64,000 nt of DNA from contig JAODUP010000185.1 of the NCBI GenBank assembly GCA_025642065.1, forward strand, positions 444,501 to 508,500, written 5' to 3'. Position numbers and translations under genes: made by a program. Within the stretch, counting starts at the first letter, position 1, and each line of letters starts with the position of its first letter. Positions 46,266 through 57,926 of this stretch are shown piece by piece. The stretch comes from Paralvinella palmiformis (lineage: Eukaryota > Annelida > Polychaeta > Terebellida > Alvinellidae). Under the pieces are notes generated by a model, which was not told the DNA's origin, did not search any database, and saw nothing but the letters and a program-made list of their open reading frames with translations.

Positions 46266-46553
46266 ATAACTGGTCTCAATGGAGCAGATACAGTGTCACT
46301 TGTTTTAGGAGGTGCGCGTGTTATGTTGACGTTTGCCGGGTATATGGTAGGGACGGCGTCTTTCTTCCATATCGCTTTCTTTGTCATATTGCCTTTTGTT
46401 GTGATAGTTGTTACCAAAACAATGATAACCGCATATGTATGATATGCAATGGCGGCGCTTACTGCCTGGTTATGTTTGGCCGTTGTGACGTCACAAGCTT
46501 TATCTATAGACATGTCACCGTTAAGAAGAATAATCGCAGGTATTATTGTTTAA
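46266..46553 (+). pseudogene. Hydrophobic reading frame with one internal TGA
   Basis: In one plus-strand frame, 96 codons are interrupted by a single TGA at 46440-46442. The product is strongly hydrophobic (ARVMLTFAGYMVGTASFFHI and FFVILPFVVIVVTKTM before the stop, AALTAWLCLAVVTSQALSI after it), like two or three membrane spans of a transporter or receptor. CAG then GTATTA near 46538 could be a splice donor. I do not recognise the family. The minus strand is also open over 46262-46513, so this could be chance or a decayed element. Confidence 0.25.
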
Positions 46554-46713
46554 CAATATACAATACTAAAGTTAGAAGGGAATGAAAACAATATTGAAAA
46601 TTCAAATGTCCGAGTCCTTTAAGATGGTAATAGGCATATTGGTATGGCATGTTCATACATATTAATACATTTGTCAAAAACAACAAACCCTTTTTGCTGA
46701 CTTAACACAATGA

Positions 46714-46719
<6 letters not shown>

Positions 46720-46750
<31 letters not shown>

Positions 46751-47880
46751 GTTGATAAACGTCTATGGCGCCAATATCCTCGAACGGGATCGAGCTAGGT
46801 GGCGCACTTAATACACGAGTGCTAAGCAAGTCTGAAAATATGAGTTTTCAGATAGTGACGGAAATAAACCATTCTATTTGATGACTTAACATGTTCAGGA
46901 AGTGAATTCCAAAGAGTTGGGACAGCACCTGAAAAAGCACAAGTATCAGCATGTGTTTTAACACTGGGAACAGATAACAAGTGAAAACCAGATGAACGGA
47001 GCCCTCTGAGCTTGGGTCCTAGAGAAACCATGGAAAATAGATACAGATGTTCACCAGAAGAAAGAGTTTTATAGGCAATAGTACAGAGTTTGAAAATGAT
47101 GCGAGATTTAATAGGCAGTCAACGAAGTGATTTCAGGAGTGACACAGGATGAGAACACTGATATCGTGTGAAGACCCTAGCAAAGCAGTTGTCAACACAC
47201 CGAACCTTCCAACATCCTTAGATGCGATGGTATAAAGAAGAGAGTTACAGTAATCAAGCTTACCAGTAATGAGTGCTGTAGTAATGGTTTTGCCGACTGA
47301 AAGAGAAATATAGCGACGTAAACAGAGAAAATCAAGAATATTGTAGAAGCAGCAGCGACATGTCAGAGAAATATGTTTTCTGAAATTAAAATCACTATCA
47401 AATATAACACCAATATTATACGTACAGTGTCTGGTGGTGTGATGCTATGATTAAAGATGGGCGTAGGGAAGAAACGAATAGGTTTACTGCGTTGTCTGGA
47501 TGCACCTATGATAATGAAATCCGTTTTGCATTGAATGGATGAATGGATGAATGTTGTTTAACGACACATCGGCACAATTTAGGCCATTCAGTCTCTTGTT
47601 TTGCATTGAACCTAAGTCTATTGTTTGTCATCCAGCCAGAGATATCACGGAGATAGTCACATAGCTGTGTAAGAGAAAGATCTGTGGCTGCTATAGATAA
47701 AGATACTTGGATGTCATCTGTATATAAATGTTTGTCTAATTTGTGGCTGTGAATAATATAGCTTAGTAGTGTAGTATACAGAGATATTAACAGTGGTCCA
47801 AAAACAGAGTCTTGGAAACAGAGTCTTGGAGAACTGCCTCTGAAAAAGAGATCCAAGTGAGTGTTGTGCCCGATGTGCCA
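46720..47880 (-). mobile_element. CR1/L2-type LINE, 5'-truncated, with ATT-repeat tail
   Basis: Minus-strand pieces run in order: FGPLLISLYTTLLSYIIHSH with LDKHLYTDDIQVSLSI (polymerase motif; the usual YADD is HLYTDD here), DISGWMTNNRLRFN, LDYCNSLLYTIASKD, the HLYLFSMVSLGPKL segment, VPTLWNSLPEHVKSS and YFRHYLKTHIFRLA. The 3' tail is a TTA/ATT run (plus strand TAA units, 46720-46747). Frameshifts and a stretched 5' end show it is inactive. It shares its 3' part with the plus-strand copy at 16.6 kb. Confidence 0.88.
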
Positions 47881-49698
47881 AACTTATACTGATGTCAACT
47901 AATCAAGGTAAGCCAGTATTATTTGTTCTTCTTAATCAAATATGTAATATTTGCTTTATTATCATTTACATTTGAGTCACCCATAGCCGGATATCTGCAA
48001 TACAATGTTCAAAATTCTTCATGGAAGAGGACAGATTTAACTCCTAGTCAGGATCCAGCGTTATGTAATGCTATGTATTACAACCATACAAGTGGTATTT
48101 AACGCCATATCGCTGAGCAGTGATGCATAGAGGACGTGTATACATTGTGAAAACTAGAGGACTAAGAACTGAACATCAGATAAAATACCATGTGCAGACT
48201 GTCGTGATTCATTAAGTTTATTATTATTGAATACATATTTGTTTAGGGGGAAAGCAACTACCCTTGCTACGGGTTTTAGATATTAAAAATGTTGCATTTG
48301 AAGCAGGTCTGTATATCTTTAGAATATTACCGACCAAACTGGCGTTTCTTGTTAATGGTTTTACAACGGGAGCCTTCATGGATATTGGGAAAACACCCAG
48401 ATTTACTGATTTATTAAGTTATCAGAGCACTCAGACACTCTTTCAGAAGCCACGTAGGCACAGGTCCAACTGCCCAGAAAACATTATATGACCTTTTCAG
48501 CAACTATATAGCTGACATAACTCTCTGTAATAAGCTCGAATGTATTCATTATGGACACACTTTTATGAACGGGTGTGATAAGGTGCTGGAAGGGAACCCA
48601 TTAGGTATATTTAATATCTTTTGACAGAAGATGTTTATTAAAACAATGGCATTTTAATATAATTCATTTCAGCTCTTATTTTGTACCTTTATTTAAATTG
48701 AAAAAAGTATTTATATTTAATGTATTGTCTGGTTGTGTGATTAGTAAGTATCCTACGGACCAAAATAAGACATTTTCCCTCACCATCCAAATGAACCAGA
48801 ACGCACGAAGAAATCCGAATAGAAAAGTTAGTGGATATGTAAACTTGCTTCAGTGCTAGTCGTGTCAGGTTGTAAAGGAATGACTTGATAAGATGTCTCG
48901 TTCATTTCTACTCGATGAAGAAATTCCGCTTCAACTCATATAATGACGCTTGTTACAATAGAGGGGATGTTTCATTACATAGCTCCTGGTCTTAATCACG
49001 TTCGGATATTCACGTTCTACCACGTCCGGCGTCCCATTACGCCCCACCTGGTCTTATCTGCGTGGACGTCCCATGCTGCAAAACAGGCTATGGCCCACTC
49101 TATCCCATATCATATCCCATAGCCTTATCATGTGATGACAACCCATGTTACAATACAGAAAGTGTCCCATTATATGTCACGTGATATTATATAATAACAT
49201 AATACGGGCGAAGTCTTCCGGTCTTTCACCGACATATCCGTCTTCCGGACTATCGTCCATGGACAATAGACAAAGCCATGGAACAAAAAAAACAAGAACA
49301 ACAAACAAACAACTGACGTGTTAAGAGTTTAACCTGCGACTTGGTTTATTGCGGCAAATCGAAGGCAGGACGTGGTAGTCTCTCACACGAACTCATTGTC
49401 TGCGATCACATCTTCATGCTGTGATCCCATTCTATGAGAGCAGGATGTCGTGTATGAAGACGACGATCATATGTCTCTCTCGACGACTGTATATCATATC
49501 ACACTGAGCCGGTTATTCGGGTGGGAGGCGATCAAGAGTGAGTTGATGTCTTAAATAAATTCCGTATGGCGTTCCCCCATGTTACGCCGGTCGGCTCACC
49601 TAAGTCCGGGTGAAGAAACTAAGATGGTGGTGAGTTGCTGAACCACCCTCTCGTTGTCGTAATCTGGGGGTAGGGGGGGTAGGGTGACCGCAGGCTGT
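47881..49698. other. Intergenic, no recognised gene
   Basis: A 75-codon frame at 48264-48491 shows no family features. No clear repeat was seen; from about 48900 the sequence becomes less AT-rich. Confidence 0.5.
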
Positions 49699-49730
49699 TA
49701 TAAAGACAGACTGCTGAGAACGATCAGTTT
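49699..49730 (+). promoter_or_regulatory. TATA box plus initiator candidate
   Basis: TATAAAG at 49699-49705 and TCAGTT at 49724-49729 place the initiator A (49726) 27 bp after the TATA start, the classic metazoan spacing. The first ATG downstream is at 49772 and opens only 28 codons (stop 49856-49858). No gene is recognised downstream, so this may drive a short first exon, a non-coding RNA or nothing. Confidence 0.35.
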
Positions 49731-49894
49731 CAGCTGAGGACAAATTCACGATTTTATTGAGCAAAACGAAGATGGATTGCGAGCGATTATCGCATTTTAG
49801 GGGCAGTGGAAAGCGAATTACGGGAGAAGAATTTCCGCGCCCAACTCCATGTGATTAATATATTCATACTGTGTACGTGCGTACGTGCGCGCAT

Positions 49895-50050
49895 ATGTGT
49901 GTGTGTGTGTGTGTGTGCGTGTGTGTGTGTGTGGAAGGAAGAGCTATGTTTAAAAATCGACTATCTGAACTAATATCAAAGAAGTCCCTATCAGACATAT
50001 TTTACACACGCACACACACACACACGCACACACACACACACACGTGCGCA
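49895..50050. repeat. (GT)n and (AC)n arms facing each other
   Basis: A GT/GC run (to about 49933) is mirrored after about 70 bp by an AC/GC run (about 50003-50050). Outer parts also match: GTGCGCGCATATGTG against CACGTGCGCACATGC. Together they form an imperfect inverted repeat with arms of roughly 45 bp. Confidence 0.85.
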
Positions 50051-52128
50051 CATGCCATGCTGCCAATACCAACTTTGTATACCCTTTTTTGTAATTTTAT
50101 GGCCTAGCCATCATAATGAACTTTATCATTAATAAATGTAAAGTAGATTGAATTGGCGAAATATTTAAAGTGTTCATAGTTCAGACAAAAATAAGCCATA
50201 CGCTATAGCAAGCCATAAAATGTTTGATATCAGAGCTTCCAACTTCGAGAAATAATGCACAACGAATTGTGACAAGATCTTATGGCATTAAAAAAATGGC
50301 ATGGGCTTGAGAAGAATCTATGCAGTAAAGCTTTTACTTTGGTGGACAATGGCCAAGACGGTTATTGTGACGGATGCCTAGAAATAGTTGACCATCACGT
50401 TTATGGCATAATAGATTTACCACATCTTCTCATTTCCGACGTCCCATCAGTAAATTACTCGATGGACGTTTCTGTGGAGAATATAGCCATAAACATAATT
50501 ATATTGGTAACACTGACTGATGCAGTCGCAGTTGTCTTCCTTAATCTTTGTATTTCGCCGAACATGTACCTGATCGGATTTACGACTGCGTGATTCGAAA
50601 TGTAATCAAATCTACCGAAACAAAAATAGCTACTTCCGCGCGTAGCTCTGGCCTTCCAGCGACGTTTGAGTGAAGTAATTCGTGATGAATTAAGTGATTC
50701 TAGTGCAATAGACGTAACCGCTTCTCGTGTCGATATCCACTTTCCTTGTTCTTGTCTATTTATCAGTTAGGCTGGCAACGGTGCTCAGTAATCAGTAACA
50801 TTTGTTGTTGTGCATTATAATTTCTTCGTTGAAAGGGGGCAAGAACAATTCGTGTATTCGAGCATTAAGAACACTGGCGTTACTTTACAATATAAATAAC
50901 GTCCCTTGATCCGGGCTAGTTATGCCATAAAAACGCCGTCATTTCGCCCAGCAAATCTCTCTGCAACAAACCGAAATGGCTTTATTTCATGCTGGTTTTA
51001 GAAGCAATTAAGTCGTGTTTGCCGAAGTCGTTTAAACAGTGCAGGCTGTTAACGTGCCAAAGCCGTAAATATGCCATTTTCGACGGGTGGGGGGAGACTG
51101 TTGAGAGTCCCAAATCGACGGATGCTTACGTTATGTGCCTCCGGAGTCGTTTGACCGGGAGCTGCTTATCGGAGGCATTCCCTCGTGTCGCCCAAAAGGT
51201 CAACGCAGACGTCTCCATCGGCGTTGATTCTGAACGATTACGAATCTCGGCTGGAGTCAGATGTTCGCCGCACGTCTGGGCCATAAAGGACGTGAATATA
51301 TATAATGTAATACGCCGGGAAGGATTCTGCGCAGTCTGGATTTCGCCCGTGTTTCGTTTGCATTGGTCGGTTTCACATTCAGGATCTCTTCCTATCTCTA
51401 CTCTCGTGTCTGTCAATTAACCGGCAAACCACGAATCTGAAGGTGGCGGTCGAAGCTAGCGCCACAATCGTCTCAGAAAGTGCTCCTCAAAGACGCTGTT
51501 ATAGGGAAAAATTGTCATAGCCAAATAATCTGTGACCGGCGCATCGCTGGGAGTAAACGCCGGGAAAAGTCGAGGCGTGACAAAACGAATATAAGCCAAA
51601 TAAGCAATTCTCGCTCGATAGGATGCGGCTCCTGCTACAATTAGTTGCACGTTTTCTGGACTATCCGCGTCCTGCGTGTCTTAAGACAAAGGTCAATATC
51701 TAATAACAAAAAAACCTTCGCAAACAAGGAAGTAGCCGCCATCTTTGATTCAGCATTTAGCCACAATGTTTCCCGTCGTAACATATCTGTGAATAAGTAG
51801 ATATTCATAAAAAAATCGTCATTTCTTTTCCTATTTGTGCCTATTTCGGTACAGAAGTCTGTCAATGAAGAGCGAACGAAACGAAACTAAAGGGAATTAT
51901 TTGTGACACTGCGACAGCCATTGGTTGACGTAACGATAAATAAGTAAGGGGGCGGGGTACTGTTGTTGACTGGATACGGAAAAGGGAAGAAAGGGCGAGG
52001 GGTCAATCTTATTACACAGCCCGACGAGGATATTAATTCGAAAAAGGAAAAAAGAGGGGGGAAACATATGAACTTTTTATTTCTGTCATTAGCAACTCAT
52101 TTTATTAACAAACAATATTAACCCATCT
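50051..52128. other. Less AT-rich intergenic stretch, no recognised gene
   Basis: Frames of 103 codons (50282-50593) and 143 codons (50989-51420) exist but show no family motif, and the second is open on both strands, as expected in stop-poor sequence. Few repeats are visible, so conserved non-coding sequence is possible. Confidence 0.45.
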
Positions 52129-52446
52129 GTCGAGCCGTGATAGCGCAGTTAGTTGAGTGTAGGACTCGTAGCCGAACGGTCGCGGGTTCGAGGCTCCGTG
52201 AGCTGCAATGCTGTGATGTGGCGACTGGTTCATTCATCCATAAAATGAGTACCTGACTGAACGCAATGGCTATGTGTTTGAGTGACGTTTTGCGCCTAAA
52301 CTGGCAGCATGCGTTGTATGCTCCCTTGGGAGTTGAGATAGGTGCTGGGTGGAAACAGGTCTGAGTCGGGGATAATAATATTGTAAAGCGCCTTAGAGCA
52401 GTTTCTATCTGAATAGGGCGCTATGTAAATGTCACATATTATTATG
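52129..52446 (+). mobile_element. SINE-A, full-length reference copy
   Basis: tRNA-like head with A-box TAGCGCAGTTAGTTGAGTG and B-box GGTCGCGGGTTCGAGGC; body with GAGCTGCAATGCTGTGATG, GTACCTGACTGAACGCAATG and GGGAGTTGAGATAGGTGCTG; tail TAGGGCGCTATGTAAATGTC with ATT units. The GGCGCTAT.TAAATG tail resembles the 3' end of L2-type LINEs, which would supply the replication machinery. About 318 bp. Confidence 0.9.
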
Positions 52447-54909
52447 TATTATATCTGATCCAGAGAAGGCCCATCAATATCTAGTCAATAGAACAACACA
52501 ATTCCTGTAAAATCGGCTGTGCCTAGTTAATATAGTTTATAATCCTAATTTTTTCCTATCTCCCTTTCATACAGAAATGGTAAAGCGGTAAAAAATGAAC
52601 CTACAATTACTGTACATTTAGCGGGATGTTATTCATGCTAAATTGCTAAAAACAACCACATCGAAGTAGAGTTCGATCAAAGAATTTCTTTTACAACGGA
52701 GAACACCTTGGGCTTCAGGTCGGCTGAAGCTTTCCTACGGCAACATGCCATCCCGTAACTCTGCGTGGAACGCGACACACTAACAGATGCGCCTTCTTAA
52801 TACGATATTCATGAACGCCTCTCTTTCAGCTGACGGCCGTAATGAAGCAATACGTCTTCCGCGTCTGCGAGCCTCGGCTAGGGAACAATTCCGGCGCTAA
52901 ACTGTCCCCTATACCACCTGTCTTGGCTACCTGGTCGCCGTTACAATGTGACTGAATGGTGCGGATTTAAAAAGCGAAGTCACCGCAACTGAAACCTTTA
53001 ATATACAACATCTCGGCCCGTTCTATTTATGCCTGGGAGCTTCAAAGCCGAAAGACCTAGAAGTTGTTCGGGTTCCGTTTTCCATTCGCTCTCAGAAGAG
53101 ACGCGCACCGGGATCGATGGTTTTTGTTTCGCTCTGGATCATTTAGGCTACTGTTGAAATTAGTCGCAACTGTATCTACGTATCCGAATACGGAATACGT
53201 ATTTGTGAAGAACATTCAAATCAAAGTTCAAAACGATTCCGTTTCGCTTAAATCACTTTGTACCACGATGCCATCTATCCAAGTGAAATTCCACAATCGC
53301 TTCTAATATAAAAAAAGGTGTAAATAAGTTACCGAGTCAGTCGCAGTGTTTCAATGGGTGAGGGGTGTATGTGATGTGTTTGACTGGGCACATATGGGAC
53401 GAATAGCCCAGGAATGATTCCCCTAAAGGGAAACTCCCACAAAGACAGGTACGTTTCGTATTTGAATCATGACCTGGCGTGTCACAACTTAGACTCATGT
53501 ACATCAGATGTATTACTAATTACCAGATAGGTAGACTTCTATCCACTGATCACTTTTGTTAACAAGGGTGTGTATGATGTCAGTTATCGGCCTAATTCCG
53601 GTATCCAATGACTTATAATCAAGCAGTATCGTATTCGCTTCGATCCTCCGCAGAAATCAAACATGACCCCATTTCATGGCCCAACCGCCAGCATTCGTGA
53701 AACCGGAAACTACGTGAACAGATGCCGAAGGAATTAAGTTACGATATAATGCTTAATTACACGCATATTCATTACAAGTAGCCATGCTAATAATTAGGAT
53801 GCGGCGTATTATATAAGCGTTTCCACGATAATATAAATATATTATTCACACCGCCTATGTTTACCTTACCTGTCATACAAGCACTCACCCGGTTGGTAAA
53901 GGTGAGTCGAAAACGACAACTAACGCAAATATTTAGTTTCGATCAATATGAGAGTATGTAGAGTTATCTGATTAAAATTACACGAAACTTTATTTGGCGT
54001 AGTTACGACTGAGGGATAACCTTTAGGACCACTATAATCTCCTAATCATGTTAAGTAGTGGAAGGTTTTAATTAGTTTCTCATCATGCTTACCTATTTTC
54101 ATGATGCACGATAATTAAATTATAATAGTAGATGTAAACATGACAATATTCTGTTTAGCCGGCCACAGCTCTAAAATACTACGCCCTCTGGAGTCTGTGT
54201 AGAGTAATACAATTCGTAATTAAAACGCTTGTGATTGTGGAAAAAAAACGAATGCATATCCGATATGCTTGATCGCATCCAATAAACAGTTCCAAGGAAG
54301 TTTTTGGATTTCTGTTTATTTACGTTATTTCGTTTTTGTTTTGGTGCGGAATTTCATACGTTTTCCTGCTGATAAGGGCACCGTATATTTAATATGCATT
54401 AATTTATTATTGGTACTTCACCATAAGTTTAGATGAATACTTGTATTTGTCTGAATGTTTTAACTCAATACGTGGACAAATACTTGATAAACCTGAAAGT
54501 AACTGATCCGTGTGTTTGATCCATTTCAATCGCAGATGGAATTGCCATGAAATGGGAATACAGTTTTAGAAAGACCATTTAAATTAAACTCCTCGAAAAA
54601 AAGCGGGGATGTTGGGCACCGGACGAGATAAAATTGCTTTTATCGAAAATGAACGTCACAATGGCCACCACAAAACAACATAAAAATTGTATATAATAGA
54701 ATCGATAACAGGACAAACCGGAACAGTACAATATGAGACGGTAGTTTTACCGCTTATAGATGTTTTGCGGGCGTAGGCTGTTGAGGAGATTGTCTGGCTA
54801 AAACCTGAAGGCTGGAATCGCCATTTACCCTCATGTGATTTTTTTTGTCATCCAGCTGTACGTGTTTGTATATAAAAAGTAAAGTTCTTGAAACATCATT
54901 GCCGGAATA
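52447..54909. other. Intergenic, repeat-poor, no recognised gene
   Basis: Only an 80-codon frame (53064-53306) without family features, and a SINE-like scrap near 53340-53480 with a B-box-like TATTTGAATCATGACC. About 52.7-53.1 kb is less AT-rich and looks single-copy. Confidence 0.45.
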
Positions 54910-55135
54910 CATTTATCGCTAAGGGAAGTGGGGCTCTTTTGCAGACCCTCAGATGGTTGGATCAGTCTGTGGGACGTTTCATCTGATAGAGCGCAGTTCT
55001 CATAGAGTCGCCTTTCTGTCTTATGTTCCAGAAGTAATCAGCTCCGCAACACTCACTCGCTCACTCATTTACTCACTCGCTCAACCAACAATTCCCTCAC
55101 TCACCCATCCATTCACTCACCCACATACCTCTACC
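54910..55135 (+). repeat. SINE-like repeat R4 with ACTC-type tail
   Basis: A tRNA-like but diverged start near 54910-55030 is followed by CACTCACTCGCTCACTCAT and related CACTC/CATTCACTC units. Layout as at 11.5 kb. Confidence 0.4.
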
Positions 55136-56680
55136 GGAAATAGCTATCTTTCTACCGCATTAATACCACACACTTTCGGTCACCACGAAAATCCTTACAA
55201 GAATCAAGCGAGCAAAACTATTGTAACGCGTTTGTCGACAAATATTTCACACAAAAAGACCGTTAGGTCGAAAGGACCATCGATTAGTAATACGATATCG
55301 AAAAGGAGCAAACTATATTTACACCAGAATGTCAATACACGCTACCTCTAAATATATGCCTTTCGATCTTAAATGGGATTACCATTTTAACATCATACGT
55401 GAACGCCGAAGAAACGGTTCTCGTATCATATAGTCCGTTCAATGAGTTTGGCAAGACACCAACTATGTATCGAATAGACACATCTTCTACACCATCATGA
55501 AATATGACCGAAATGAGGCGGAAGTAATGTCTAATACGACGTAAAGAGCACTTCGCAACAATGACGACTTAGATAACGGCTTTGATTAAATCCGAAAAAG
55601 ACATCTTACCTGTCGTGGTAAGTTGTTGCTATTGGCCAGAGAACAGCTCAGGGGCCACAGGAAGAGATATACGAATACAGCCAGCATGGTGTAATAAGAG
55701 TGTAGTCGCCGGATCTCTGATAAACGTTTCCGTTCCTGGACTATTCCCCTCTTCTAGTAAACCCGAGCAGTCCGCTTCTAGGTGCTTCCTTGGCAGATTT
55801 ACGCTAATCCCACGTATCTCTAAACTGTTTAATTTTTCCTGTTCTCCTCGGATAATAGCTCCCCTTTTGACTGGTTTAATATCTGGAATAACAATATGTC
55901 GACTTAACACAACTGATCTGGCTGAGGCAACTCGTTCCAAACTAAATGTGTTTTATTAATATTTTGTCAGAATAAAAACAACTTTTGGCGCCATCAAATC
56001 ATTGCAGCCTTCAGCCAAACGGCATAATTATTAAACAATTTCAGTAAACAAAAAATTTCTATCATCCCACACGAATGAAAACAATATACCTTGCCATTTC
56101 CAACTTGATGGACATCTGCGCGGTTTCTATCCTACAGCCAGTTATCGTCTGCTACTAGCAATGATGGCGCGCGCGTTAGGCGTCCTTTTCTACCGGCGTC
56201 GTCGTCTGCTGGTGGGCGCGGCCTGTGGGGGACGTTATCGTCTGCTCGGATCTATTCGTCATCGTACGTATTTCTTAGCCCTTGCTCGGGTCGGATGCAG
56301 GTCCTGTCCGCTGCCCGATCGAGCAATTAACGAACAGTTATGACCACTTTGTTAACACGGTCCGGATAACGTCAACAGTCCCGTCAATAGATAATAATTC
56401 AGCTTGAGTGTCTGGCAATTGTTCGCCATTGACACTCGGCGTTGGCGAGAGGACGGACGGGCAAAGGGCCGTGGGAGGGAAAACGTGAGGAAGGTCAAGC
56501 GTAATGTAGGGTCGGTTGTTTTAGTGGAAATACGCCAAGACAACGGTGCTTGTTATGGCATCACTCTAATCTCTGTACTTAGCAAACATTGATCAGATAG
56601 CTGCACAAGTGTTTGACCCGGATATTGAGAACTGATATTATGATTAATACTGATAAAATAAGTGTGATGAAATGTAACCG
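55136..56680. other. Intergenic, no recognised gene
   Basis: A 103-codon minus frame (55629-55940) and a 125-codon plus frame (55582-55959) overlap each other; neither has recognisable motifs. Around 56160-56500 the sequence is GC-richer and promoter-like in composition only. Confidence 0.4.
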
Positions 56681-56833
56681 TTTATTATTATTATTATTAC
56701 TATTATTATTACGGCTGTCTCTATAGCCTAACTGGTAGCGCGGTTGGCCACATGCCTCTAACAGCTGAGTTCAAATTCCGAACTAACTACATCCGAAGGG
56801 TGTTTCATCATTTACATTCCTAAGAACCTTTCA

Positions 56834-56873
<40 letters not shown>
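56681..56873 (+). mobile_element. Diverged tRNA-derived SINE between two (ATT)n runs
   Basis: The core (56712-56832) has TAACTGGTAGCGCGG (A-box-like), GAGTTCAAATTCC (B-box-like) and the SINE-B-like CATCCGAAGGGTGTTTCATC. TTA/ATT runs lie on both sides (56681-56711 and 56833-56873), as if it inserted into the ATT tail of an older element. Confidence 0.6.
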
Positions 56874-56877
<4 letters not shown>

Positions 56878-57885
56878 ATATTTATTAATTAATAAATTGT
56901 TTAGTAGCCGCGTATGTGTAGCAGTCGGCTTTCTTAATGCATTCATAGTTTGGTGAAATATAACCGCCCCAAGGTAGACCACTCACCGCCAACGTATATA
57001 AATAATTCTGTTATATCATCTAGATTTATATTCCGATATCACGTTTGGATTTGCCATCTGAGCGGTGGGAGCTATAATTTCAATGCTGTGTCATATAGTG
57101 TTACAACAATATATGCATCGCTGACATAAAGGTGATTTTTTTTATTACCTACTACTTAAACCGGACATGATAATATTCCTCTTCGTGTCTTCATCCAGTA
57201 ATCGCCTCAAGAAACGGTCTGGTGGTAATATTATGATTCAGCCGTCGGAATGTCAACTTAGTCGAAGGGAATGCGAATAATCTAATATAGAAGCTACTAT
57301 ATCTCCTAAGGCATATCATGATATATAATGCTTAAATTAGATGGTGTCAGTGTTGGGATAGGTTCTGCATTAAATCTATCTTTCCTTTCTAATTCTTCAT
57401 GTGTAGCCTGGTAATTGGATTATTGTTCTTCTGCTGCGCCCAAGCGATGTTAATTATATTTCCAGTCGTGCTTTCGCACTGTTCATAAATTGAGCCGTCC
57501 TTCCTGATTATCAATTTTGTTATTTATTCCTCAGAAATCGATACTCTTTCTAGATCAAAAAGAAATTTCGACATTATTCCGTCACCTACATAACAGGCCC
57601 GTTAGCTAATGCACTTCCTTTTCCATCTGAGATATCTCGTGATCGCAAAGAAGACACACGAGCCTATGTATTGTTGACACAGATGGTATTAAGATCTATT
57701 GTTTGTTATGTGTCAATCTCTAGACACATACAGGTGTGCAACATAACAATGTTCACATGTAAAGGATTTGAAGTTAGCTGTGCATATACATATGTGGTGT
57801 ACTGCAAATACACAGTGCAAACAAACGGCTTTCCAGGCACACCTTACACTTGTATACTGAGAATACGTGTGTATGTAGGTGGGTG

Positions 57886-57888
<3 letters not shown>

Positions 57889-57922
<34 letters not shown>
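57889..57922. repeat. (AT)n microsatellite
   Basis: About 16 AT units. Confidence 0.95.

Positions 57923-57926
<4 letters not shown>

Noticed and set aside
50282..50593. 103-codon plus-strand frame
   Set aside because: Hydrophobic end but no recognisable family and no start or splice context.
50989..51420. 143-codon plus-strand open frame
   Set aside because: No recognisable domain; the opposite strand is open over nearly the same range, typical of stop-poor sequence. No supporting splice sites or neighbours.
55582..55959. Overlapping 125-codon plus and 103-codon minus frames
   Set aside because: Neither shows motifs or codon-like bias; mutual overlap argues for chance.
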